Positions 11,454 to 22,074 of a stretch of 64,000 nt of DNA are shown here, piece after piece. A model generated the notes under the pieces. It saw nothing but the letters and a program-made list of their open reading frames with translations, was not told the origin of the DNA and made no database searches. Both the position numbers and the translations under genes were made by a program. Source of the stretch: Aristolochia californica (taxonomy: Eukaryota; Streptophyta; Magnoliopsida; Piperales; Aristolochiaceae); the NCBI GenBank assembly GCA_029961685.1, contig JARWKL010000012.1:26583227-26647226 (forward strand), written 5' to 3'. Within the stretch, counting starts at the first letter, position 1. Each line of letters begins with the position of its first letter.

Positions 11454-14400
11454 TATTAATTTTCAGGACTCCATGGATTTAGCTCAAGGAGAAAAATTGA
11501 GAGAGACCCATTGACAGAAAACTGGAGGAAGAAGAAGTTATGAACTTGATGTCCTAACCCATCCCTGAAGCTCTATTTATAGATTAATGAAACTACTGTA
11601 TTAAAATAATATCTCTGAACTTAGGGTTTAGGGTTTAGAGTTTTAACCCTAGAACCTTAATCTAATTACATCAATGCCATCTCTATGAGATGACTTTTTA
11701 TTTACCATCCTGCCATCATTGTATGTGAGCCTATGGGCCTTCTCCTTGATCTGTGGCGTCTTCTATATCTCTTGGATGCATGAGTCTTTCGTGGTCTTAT
11801 GGTCTTGGGCCCATCTTCTAACACACTTGGATATATGGGTCCTCCTTGATCGTGTGGGCTTGGGCCCTATCTTCCAACGCTCACCCTCAAGCTGGGGGTG
11901 ATAGAACAGCATGAACTCCCAGCCTTCTGCAAATGATGTATAATTTTTTTTTGTATAAAATGACACATCTTCCTATATGTCTTTATTTTCCAACACTCCC
12001 CCTCACACTGGTGCTCTCATTCATGAGGCCTAACTGGCATGATATCAGTGAGAAATCACTCCAAGCCACTAAGACATTGCTCCATACTCCAGTCTTAACT
12101 CATGTTGGATGTAGGGTACACTCCGTCTTTTGTAGGTAGTATGTCTATCGGTATTGCTCTGAAGTGTCCACCTCTACCACCGTGTCTCTCCACAAGACAA
12201 CAACTCTCAAGTGGTAGAGCAATGTATGACATTAATGGGGAAATATAATAATAAGTTCCTCCGTCATAGTATCCCAACCTTTGACATTTGATATTTTTTA
12301 CGGGGTATTAAGTTCATTTGTCATGGAATCTCAATCATTGACATTTGATATTTTTGACGGGGGTATTAAGTTCCTCCGTCATGGAATCCCAACCATTGGC
12401 ATTTGATATTTTTTACGGGGGTATTAAGTTCCTTCGTCATGGAATCCCAACCATTGACATTTGATATTTTGACGGGGCTATTAAGTTCCTCAGTCATGGA
12501 ATTCCAACCATTGACATTTGATATTTTTTTATGGGGAGAAATAAATGATGGTATGAGGCCACCTCTTCTTCAATACTAATCTCTCATCCAAAGAGACACA
12601 ATAACAGCAACTGAAATGGGCTTGAGCCCATATAACACGAACCAAAATAATCCCTATAAAATTGACCCATGAAATAATCAAAGGAAAATATATGTACCAA
12701 ATAATATGTCGACCAAAGAATAATCTGTCAATTCTTCAAAATAATAATCCAGCCAAAGAAAAATTTATCGAGTCGCACCAAAATATGTACAAAACTTGGG
12801 CACATATACCAAGGCAAAAAATAAGTGGCCCGAGTCATGTTGGCCCAAACCCGAGTTGGTCTAGGTTGACTCGGTAGACTCGTGTTCCTCAAATGTAGCT
12901 AGAAGTGCAGCCCGGTTCACTGGGTCGCTGGCTTGACTCGGTCGACTCTGGGTCTCGGTAGAACAGAAGCGGCTCGGCTAATTAATTGAAGTTTCCTAAC
13001 TTAGGAAACATAAAAAAGTTATCCTCGACCGAACAGAGCAGAAAACCAGATCTCTTTGGGAGGAAACATTCTGACAGCAGCACGCTTCCGAACTGAGAGG
13101 ATTTTTCGACAAAACTTCACTCCAAAAGAGACTTTCTAGAAATATCATCTTCCCCGCATACAGCAATAATATCATCTTCCCTGCATACAGCAATAAACAG
13201 AGCGCATGGCTGGCACTCGGGAAGCTCGACAACGATTCTACCAAAGGAAAATTTCCGAATAAAAATCAATCCAGTAGATTAATCATGAACAACATTGGAG
13301 AAAATATCTCATGACACTGAAAATACGGTTCTGCCAGAATTGACAACATAGCAGAGTCGTCGTTCGACAAACTTCCAGCAAAGATACGAAGCACAAATCA
13401 GTGGAATGATAATGCCGCAGAGACGAGCCAACCTCCAATGTGAGACGACGATCAACAAGGACAACAATCATAATTCAAAGTGGTGTCAAGACCAAGACAT
13501 ACCAGATTGCTAGAAAGACTTTTGCTCCCCCTATTGAGAATACAACACCGAGATTAGTAGACTGAGGCTATGGCTCTACAGCTGAGTATGATTCTGTAAA
13601 GAGATTGCGGTGACTGGATCAAGAGAGGGTGTCGAGATACGGATTTATGGAGTGAAGGGTGATACCATCGCAAAGATTATAAAACAAATATACAAAAATC
13701 AGAAAGGAGTAGTAGGCGTATCACCATATACTAAAACCACTAGAAACGAGATCATCCAATATCAAAAACACCAGAAACACACACAAAAAAAAAAAATAGA
13801 GCATTTCAGTCTCTAGTCGATGTCCAACACTACAACGCAGTGATGCTCCAGTTTCCAGTTGAAGCATTAACACCAATTAGCAGAGGCTCAAAGATAATAG
13901 ATATGTCGGGCAATAAGAGAAAATAATCAACAAAACAAAAAGAAGATGGGCTTTGTTGCCTATTCAACAAAAAAAGGAGCTTCACAAGCAAAAATAAGAC
14001 ATGAGACAAAAAATAAAAGGAAAAAATTTTAAAATTTTAAAAAACTTTTGTTAGAGTTCTGAAAATCAAAGCTCTGATACCATGTTGATTTTCAGGACTC
14101 CACGGATTTAGCTCATGGAGAAAAAGGGAGAGAGACCCATTGGGAGAAAACTGGAGGAAGAAGAAGTTATGAACTTGATGTCCTAACCCTCCCCCTGGAA
14201 CTATATTTATAGATTAATAAAATTATTGTATTATAATAATACCCCTGAACTTAGGGTTTAGAGTTTAGTATTTTAACCATAGAACTATAATCTAATTACA
14301 ACAATGCCATATCTATGAGATGACTTTTTATTTACCATCCTGTCATCATTGTATGTGCGCCTATGGGCCTTTTCCTTGATTTGTGGGCCTTTAGCCCATC

Positions 14401-14518
14401 TTCTATATCTCTTGGATGCATGGTTTTCCTTGGTCTTATGGGCTTGGGTCCATCTTCTAATACACTTGGATATGTGGGTCTTCCTTGGTCGTATGAGCTT
14501 GAACCCTATCTTCCAACA
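11454..14518 (-). mobile_element. copia-type non-autonomous LTR retroelement
   Basis: It is read on the minus strand. The 5' LTR is 14083-14518 (TGTTGG...CAACA, 436 bp). The primer-binding site tggtatcagagc follows directly (14071-14082). The 3' LTR is 11454-11879, preceded by a purine-rich tract (gcttgagggtgag). The LTRs are clearly homologous but diverged, and the 3' LTR ends are decayed (CA to CG). A 5-bp direct duplication attat flanks the element (11449-11453 and 14519-14523), although it lies beside an ATT microsatellite. The internal 2.2 kb has no gag or pol reading frame. A second PPT-like tract with a TGTTGG start occurs at about 11990-12010, suggesting a nested older fragment. Confidence 0.75.
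12251..12535 (+). repeat. minisatellite, about 5 copies of a 57-62 bp unit
   Basis: The unit contains ttaagttcctccgtcatgga, atcccaaccattgacatttg and atattttttacgggg. It recurs head to tail five times with small differences and indels in the T run. It lies wholly inside the non-coding interior of the retroelement at 11454-14518. Confidence 0.85.
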
Positions 14519-17480
14519 ATTATTAAGATATCATCAATGTGCAATACATTTATATATTATAACATAAACATATTGTAAATATAAATTATATTCATAATTA
14601 ATTCTCACAACATATCAATAGATTATTTAAAAACATATAAGTTTGATGTATACAATATAAAATTAATATATAATAATAATATATCAAAGTAAGATAATAA
14701 TATTATTAATGTATAATATTAAATTAGCTATTCATTTTTATAATTTAATCTATTTTTATTTTCATAACTTGATGAAATTAATTTCATATACATATCATTA
14801 ATTTCATAACCATATAATATATATGATAGCATTAATAATATGATATGTTAAATCTTAATTTCTGTGATTTTTATTATTTATTATATTATATATCATTTGT
14901 CATATTTTATTGGCTTACTTATCATTTATCTAATTCCTATTTTTATCAAGGATATATAAAAATCTATCATCAGAGATATATATTGAATATATTAAATATG
15001 TTTTACTAATAATATAAAAAACAAAACGGTGCCAAAGCTATTAATTTATATTATTTCATATTAATATACTAATTATTATTACAATGTTTACTTTTATTAA
15101 TAATACAACTGTTATTAACCATTAAATAATATTAAATCTTTATCAGTAGTGGCTGATACAAAGATACATATTGGTGTCCGGGCTAATGATTTATAAAATT
15201 TCCATATTGATATACTATTTATTATTATAATATATATTATGTTAATAATATTTCTTATTAAAAAATTCTCTAAAAAATTTCTTCATAATATAATATAAAT
15301 ATAGAGTGTAGTATTACATTAGATATCATTAATGTATAATATATAATATATCAAATATTATTCCAATTTTTAGAAATAATTTTTATAAGGTAATGTTTTT
15401 CAATTGTCATCACTTTATTTACTGAGATATTTGTATATGATTTATTCCATACTAACTTTTTGATATTTTTCAGTCTTGTAATTTGTTTCACAACTTTCAT
15501 TATTTCCGATATTTTAGCATTAAAAATTATTTCATAACTTCAATTATTTTTTATATTTTATCATTTTAAATTATTTCAAATTTTCACTTATTAAAATTTT
15601 ATATTTTAAAATAATAAATTATGATAGTAATAATTTAATTATTTTATTTAATTAAATTATTTCATTATATATGATATCGTTAAGAATATCCATATTGAGA
15701 AATTTCTATGTTCCATATTATATGTTTCATCCTTAGTGTTTTGATATTTTCTTATTTTTGAGTCTTTTAAATTGTTTCATTACTTTGATTTTTTTTTCTT
15801 ATCTATTCTTTGAAACTTTTAAATTGTTTCACAACTTTAATTTTTTCCTATATTTTCTTCGAGTCTTGTTAATCATTTCACAACTTCACTTATTAAGAAA
15901 ATTTAAATCTTATATTTTTCAAAAATAGTAACTAAGTTGATATCTTTAATTATTAAATTTTTTATCATATATTATATCTTTAAGAATATATTATAAACAA
16001 ATATTTTCCAAATATATTATATATTTAATGTTATCGTCTTTCCTATTTAAAAATAATAATAATATCTTATATTAATTTACTTATTCACTCTTCTACCTTC
16101 TTTATTTTTTAGTTTATTTAGTGTTTAGATTAATTGCCTTAGGTTTAGGCATTTAAAATTTTTCAAGACTTTATTTATTAAGAAACTTTAAATTTAAATA
16201 TATTTATTAAATTCTATTATTTGTATTTTCCTTTCCTTTTTAATGTCATTTTTATGTTATTTATAAATTAATTAATCCTTAATATATTATATAATAATAC
16301 TAATAAGATATCATTAATGTATAATAAATTATATATCTAATGTTATCGACTTAGATATACATTTTTAGGTAATATTATTTTATTAATTTTTATAAGTTTG
16401 TCTTTTTCAATTTTCTTGTCTTTATACATTGAGAAACTTCAATGTTTCATATTATTTGTTCCACTCTTTCTATTTTGATATTTCTTTCTTTAATCCTTTA
16501 TTTTTTTTTTCAAGCTTTGATATTTTCTCAATTTTATTTATTAAGAAAACCTGTTTATTATACAAATATTAGAATCTGATGCTATCGAGAATCAAAACCG
16601 AATTAATGAAGATGTAAAGATTGGGTGGAGGTTTATTTTAAATATTGTAATAATGTATATATTGCTTAAAATGAATTTAGAGGCTAATGTCTTTTGAAGT
16701 TATTGGTAGGTACTCTTAATTTGTTATTCTTATAGTTTATTTTTTATTTATTTAATTCATCTAAATTTAAAAAATCAAATATATGTAACTATTTCTATTT
16801 CCAAATCTATGCTTATAGAGTTAATATATATTATTTGGTTAGATTTTTTTTTATTACATCTACTAATGATAGATTATTGTGTTTCATGGACCAATCGAGG
16901 TAGGAGATACCAATCGGTTGGAAGTGACTATATTAGTGTGTCAATGCCCACCTCTTACAAGTTACTACTAATCTAATGTATTCACTAGGCCCCAATTATG
17001 AGGAGCGCGAATGTCGATAGTGAGTAAATTGTGTTTCATGGACAAATCGAGGTATAGTTGAGAATAAAATATTGGTGGATAACCTATTTTTTGGCACAAA
17101 TACCTAAGTCTTTTGGTTGGAAACTTTTTTGACCAAAAGAAAGGTATCTAGAAAGGGGCAGACAAGGAATATTAATCAATTTAAAATATTGTTCTAGAAG
17201 GTCATCAAGTTAATGCAGCAACGGAGTTAATTAACTCTAGCTAACTAATGCTACCAACAATCAAACAAAAAGATATATCTTATTTGAAAATTTTCTGGAG
17301 AGTTTGGAGCGTTCATCAGGTGCTGCGAGTTCCCTACAATGTCACCTTCATAAGATCTCTTTGATATTGTTTAAGAAAATATCAAAGTCATGTCCGTCTT
17401 CACTAACTCCGTCCGTGAATTGCAGATTTTTTATTAGTTCATGTCCCCAGATTAATTAACCAAGGGAGGAGAATCCCTCC
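14519..17480. other. very AT-rich intergenic DNA
   Basis: No gene is seen. The stretch is dominated by A/T homopolymers, TA-rich runs and repeated cttcacttattaaRaa-type motifs (around 15580, 15890, 16170 and 16540) that look like an eroded low-complexity repeat. Base composition recovers near 16850, where a short duplicated phrase, gtttcatggaccaatcgagg (16880) and gtttcatggacaaatcgagg (17033), occurs. Confidence 0.45.
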
Positions 17481-17484
17481 CAAA

Positions 17485-17521
17485 GTTTCTGCTTCGGCTT
17501 CTGCTTCTGCTTCTGCTTCTG
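17485..17521 (+). repeat. hexanucleotide repeat (CTTCTG)n
   Basis: About five imperfect copies of cttctg or cttcgg, in the upstream region of the short HLH gene. Confidence 0.85.
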
Positions 17522-18470
17522 GGAAAGAGAATAAAAATGGATGGGAAAGGTGACCTTCTAATCCCACTCTTTTCTCGTGTTTTTGAATCGCATGCCCATT
17601 CTTTTCTCGTGTATTCCATCTCTCCAACACTTGAACGGAGCACAGTAAGAGTGGAATGATCCCACATGTGTTCTCCTTCTCTTTTGAGCAGAATTTGTTG
17701 GGACAAAGAAGGTCTGGTATGGAGATCTGAATGTGTAGGAACTAGGACGAATTGGATTTATTAGTCAGGATTCGATCTTGTTTAATTATTCCCGAGGAAA
17801 AACGTTTGGAGTCTTGTTGCCTGCCGGTGCTAAGGAAGAATCAATGCAATCCACCATGACTGCCGCAACGCCCACAACTGAGATTTTTTAGTTTCCGTGG
17901 TTGCTACTCAAAAGACAAAGAACTAAAAAGAAACAACAAAACGACTGATGCCAGTGGCAAAACTTCTGCCTGCAGTGCGGTCGAGATCCCATGTGACAGC
18001 AATTTACTGGCAAAATGGCGAAAACTCCAACTGTAGTCAGACTCAGACTCGGACTCGGACGGAGTCTTGTTGGAAGATGACAGAAACAGCCTGCTTCGGC
18101 AGCTTTCCACCTCCCACGCATGTCTCGTGTGATGCAGGTGGCCATGGAATCCCCGTCTCTTTCCTCCCATTATTAAACTAAATTTACTGGAATGGACACG
18201 AAAAAGGACCAAAAGTGGAGCAGAAGGGACCTACAAAATATCAGAGTTAGATGGATGACGACATGCTACCGCCCTTCCAGTAATTGTAAACTCAAGATGG
18301 GTTAGTCTCTCCACACACAGCTACCAGTTCTCGAGGGAATTATAATCATGAAGATCAATGAAGAGAAAAAAGAGAATCGTAGGAAAATTAAGATTAATGC
18401 ACGAGCTCTCAATTGTCTCCAAAAGAAAAGAAAAAGAAAAAAAAGTAAATATAAAATTTAAGAATTCCAT

Positions 18471-18478
18471 CTATATAA
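18471..18478 (+). promoter_or_regulatory. TATA box of the short HLH gene
   Basis: ctatataa lies 96 bp before the chosen ATG at 18574. It is downstream of an in-frame ATG at 18358, which argues that translation starts at 18574. Confidence 0.6.
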
Positions 18479-18573
18479 GAACCAAGTTAAAGGAGGAGGC
18501 AATAGAAAAAAAAAGTACCCAACCAGCATATAAACTCTCGCTCCATTGGCAGCGATCTTCTTCAGCCAGAAAG

Positions 18574-20009
18574 ATGGCTTTCAGAGGGAGTGACAGTTCT
18601 TCGGACGACGATTTGGAAGGGAGCCCATCGAGGGTCGCTCGGCAACTGCAAACTCTACAGACGCTCGTTCCGAACATAAATCAGGTTGAAAAAGTACTTG
18701 AGATATCTGCACATTACATTCTTTCGTCTTTCTTCTTTCTTCTTTGTTCATCTGGGTCAAACTTATGAGTGACAGAAGTCAATCGATCGTCACAGAAAAA
18801 TTCCGATAATTATATTTTATTCCGATATGAATTCTTTTTGAATCGAGTCAGACATGAAATGGCCGGGTAGACCTTTTTGTTTAAATTCTTGATTTTGGGA
18901 GCTCCACCTTTCCTTTATCCCAAGAAGAATTCAGACAAAACGACGATATGATTTTAGAGTCTGTCCATGTCTTTGAATTTATTTTTATTTCGTCCGCCTT
19001 GGTATATATATCCCGATCGGGAATTAAAACTTCAGATATATAATTAAGTTGCCCACGAGGCATTCGTGATGTTTTGAGTTGCAGAGGGAGGAGAGATCGA
19101 TCCTGGAAGACACCTGCGAATACCTGAAGAGAATCCACGCGGAGAGTGAGCAAATCGAGAAGGAACTATCACAGAGCTCAACGTCCGGGGAAGGCGGGAG
19201 GCCTCGCATTATCAGAGTAAGAGTTCCCTTCCTGGAAGAAGAATTAAGCACCCTCTATGATATGTAATTCGGTAGATACTGAAGGAATATAAACGGGATT
19301 TTGGGAAATTGACAGGTGGAGACGGAGAAGGTGGTGGGGAGACGATTCGTGGTGAAGATCGTCTGGACACGAGGGGCCGGGATTGCAGGTGCCGTGCAGC
19401 GCGTGATCGAGTGCTTGGATGTCCAGACAATCTCTGTGGTCGTCAATGAAACCAAGCCCGGAGAGATGCTCAGTACCTCCTTCGTTAAAGTAACTTTCTC
19501 CCACCCATTTTCTTCCCCATTATTCCATTAATTACATCCTATGGAATCGTGGATTGTAATGTGACATTACGCCCTGCCTCAATTCCTGCCTTTAGCAACT
19601 TTGCTTTAAATGAATTTTAAAAAACATTTTCCTACCGAGATTTTTATATAATAAAATACAAATAAATAGGTTTCCATCCTCTTCGATTGTCTTCTCTTGG
19701 CCGTCTTCTCCACAGACGGTTGCGTAGGTAGAATTAATGCGAATATCAGATTGGATTGGAATCAGAAAGAAGGTCGCCGATACCTGTAGTTGCGTTCAAC
19801 TTTTATTATTATATATTCTGTATCTGAGAATCGTAGCTTTTTAAGACTCTGCTTCTTTGCATCCCTGCCTGCATCGACTGTGACTCATCTGAACTGCTGA
19901 CGTTAAGCTTTTTTTGGGTTTAAAGGTAAAGAAAGGGATGACGACGACGGAGGAGGAGCTCCATGATCTGATCACAAGTGCTGCTGAAAGATACGGATTG
20001 CTATCTTAA
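18574..20009 (+). CDS. HLH protein lacking a basic region, with ACT-like domain
   Basis: Predicted 166 aa. Exons are 18574-18684, 19085-19216, 19316-19489 and 19926-20009, all phase 0. The layout matches the bHLH gene at 4703: exon 3 is exactly 174 bp in both, and the ACT-like start RRFVVKIV matches RRFVVKII. Exon 1 encodes an acidic leader (SSSDDDLEGSPS) and then RQLQTLQTLVPNINQ, which aligns with helix 1 of the large gene. The basic stretch that precedes helix 1 there is replaced, with no Glu or paired Arg for DNA contact. Helix 2 is ERSILEDTCEYLKRIHAE. From what is known of HLH-only proteins it could dimerise without binding DNA and so antagonise bHLH partners; that role is inference. The first donor (GTTGAA) is weak. 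The frame is open throughout, so I do not call it a pseudogene. Confidence 0.78.
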
Positions 20010-21424
20010 TTAACACCAGATCAGACATGAAAAGAATCGACAGACAAGCAGATGAGGACATCGTGCATGGCGCCGTTATTTGTTGCTAGTAGCTTTTTTT
20101 GCATAGTGTCCGAAGAAAGAAACTGGAGATTCTTTACCCCATTCTTCCTCATAGTTACTGACATCCCAACAGACTCAGAAGAAATTATAAAGACGTAGAG
20201 ACTGGATGAAGGGATAAGATGATTATCGCATCGGTGTCTAGCGAGAAAGAGATCTTGAGTAGCTAAAAAAATTCAGCTGTTTTTTTCCTTTTAAACTTTT
20301 TCATAAGTTTTTACTTTTTAAAATTTTAAATTTATATTTCTTATGAGGCAAATAAAAAACTCCAGCGGAACCTCGAAAGTCACCGATGACCGCACCTGAG
20401 CCATTGCTCGGCCTCCCAATGCCCCGCACTAGCAGTTATAATAACCACACCAGCAGCCACTACTTTTTTTTTTTCTTTTTGTTGTCTCTCTGTTAAACTC
20501 TTGCCCGAGCCACCACCGCCGACGATCCCACTGTTGCCGCATTGCCCCTAGTGCTGTCGACGGTATCTCACCACTACAACCATCGACAATAGCTTCCCGT
20601 TGGCGTCGCTCAGCGACCATCGCGGGCCATCCCACAGTCGCCAGTACCGCGCTAGAATGCACCCTTCCTTTCCCGCAGGTATTCCCCGACCCTCTTCTGA
20701 TGTATTTTTTTCCTCCCCGACCTTCGGTTTAATCCGAGGTTTGATTTCATTTAAACCTAGGAAGAAGAAGAACGCGAACGTGTGACTCTCACACATGCGA
20801 GTCAAAAAAAAAGGCTCCAAAAACTCAAGTTATACTCATAATACCTGAATATACTCAAATCACTAGTCCCAATATGCCCATGACCCAAACACACCACTTA
20901 CGGTACTCCACATCCTCAATTCAGTCAAACTCACCTCCACCGATTATTTTGGCTGGAATGTTCAGATGGAAGTTATTATTTTTTATTATGATACCCTCAA
21001 CTTCATTGATGGTTCTTATCCGTCTCTTCAGCCACAAAGATAGTCAATAATATTGTCACTCTCAATCCATCCTGAATACACTATATGGTTTCGTCAGAAT
21101 AAACTAATTTTTTGTGTTCTTATCGATTTTCTTCGTGTGATCATATCAAACAGATCAAGGAGTAACTCAAACATACCATTAAGGGGTCTCAAACAATTTC
21201 GGAGTATATAAAATCGTGTGATGATGAGTATTTCTAGAAGGAGTATTTCTTACATAGTAATAATATAACAACCTTTTTTAACTCACGAGTGGTCAAATTT
21301 TTTCAATAGAGCGCTCAAGGAGTTAATCTTAAGCAATACCTTAAAAAGTTTTTTATTTATAATAATTACTTCGTCCAAACGATCTGCCGACATGGATTTA
21401 CTAGGAACGCATATACATTGAACT
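20010..21424. other. intergenic with a GC-rich island
   Basis: The 3' flank of the short HLH gene is followed by a GC-rich stretch at about 20345-20790, rich in CCACC, GCCGC and CCGAC motifs. Its composition is unlike its surroundings. It ends in aagaagaagaacgcgaacgtg. Open frames in it start at chance positions and no family is recognisable. It could be a transposed gene fragment. The rest is AT-rich and without a gene. Confidence 0.4.
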
Positions 21425-21997
21425 TCAACCCAAAACCGACTCAAGTTCTTCGTCCCAGGGGAACCCGCAGAGCCAGCTCTTCTCTTCCAAATCTTTCAAA
21501 GCTGTGATGACCTCCGCGAGCAGTACGTCAGTAGGCTGGCTGTCATCAACCCCAGCCATGTCAGCCAATAGCCTGAGTTTCTCTGTAACGCTCTCCTCCC
21601 CCAACACGGACAGATCCTCCTCATCAAAACCATAATAATCATTCTCCTCGGAGTCCTCTCCGTCTGGTAAAGGGTTGACATGACACGTCGCTGCATCGGA
21701 TTTGGTATCAGGATCCTCGTCCTTCGGTAGAAGAAGATGGTTGTCTGCTTTGGCCACGGGTTCCGTAAATACTCCTTCTTCAACGATTCCGGCCTGGTAG
21801 CCATTCCCGACGAGAGACAGAGATCTGCTGGCTCTCGCACTCTCGAGGGCCTGCAAACCCAGAGCTTTCAAGTACTCGTCGGACCCCTCGATCCTGTTTT
21901 CGGGTCTGGGGTAAAACGCGGCGAACGATTCACCCTGGTCGAAAAACACGTAATCGGAGCTCTGCAACGCATTACCTTCCGCTTCCATGGTCACCAT
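21425..21997 (-). CDS. acidic intronless protein of unknown function
   Basis: 190 aa, starting at ATG 21997 (a second in-frame ATG lies three codons on). I do not recognise a family. The protein is strongly acidic, with clusters such as DEDPDTKSD, GEDSEENDYYGFDEEDL and a C-terminal WDEELESVLG. It has no membrane segment or signal peptide. The region EKLRLLADMAGVDDSQPTDV followed by an amphipathic EVITALKDLEEKSW could form helices. GC content is clearly higher than the flanks and no stop interrupts the frame, which supports a real gene. A TTTTAAAA sequence lies about 40 bp upstream on the minus strand, and an 18-G run lies about 60 bp upstream. Confidence 0.6.
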   Translation of the reverse strand: MVTMEAEGNALQSSDYVFFDQGESFAAFYPRPENRIEGSDEYLKALGLQALESARASRSLSLVGNGYQAGIVEEGVFTEPVAKADNHLLLPKDEDPDTKSDAATCHVNPLPDGEDSEENDYYGFDEEDLSVLGEESVTEKLRLLADMAGVDDSQPTDVLLAEVITALKDLEEKSWLCGFPWDEELESVLG

Positions 21998-22056
21998 TCG
22001 AAGTGGTGAGGGAGAGTGAAGAGCTGCGGCGTTTTTAAAAGCTTTAGAAAGGGAAC

Positions 22057-22074
22057 GGGGGGGGGGGGGGGGGG
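22057..22074 (+). repeat. poly-G run of 18
   Basis: An uninterrupted run of 18 G on the plus strand (C on the coding strand of the gene ending at 21425), about 60 bp upstream of its ATG. Such a run is rare in plant promoters, can form a quadruplex and is error-prone in sequencing. Confidence 0.95.

Noticed and set aside
17904..18212. 102-codon minus-strand ORF with a SESESESD run
   Set aside because: The run is just the translation of a GACTCG-type repeat; no other support.
18358..18573. 72-codon in-frame upstream extension of the short HLH protein
   Set aside because: The TATA box at 18471 lies inside it, and it is Lys-rich low-complexity text.
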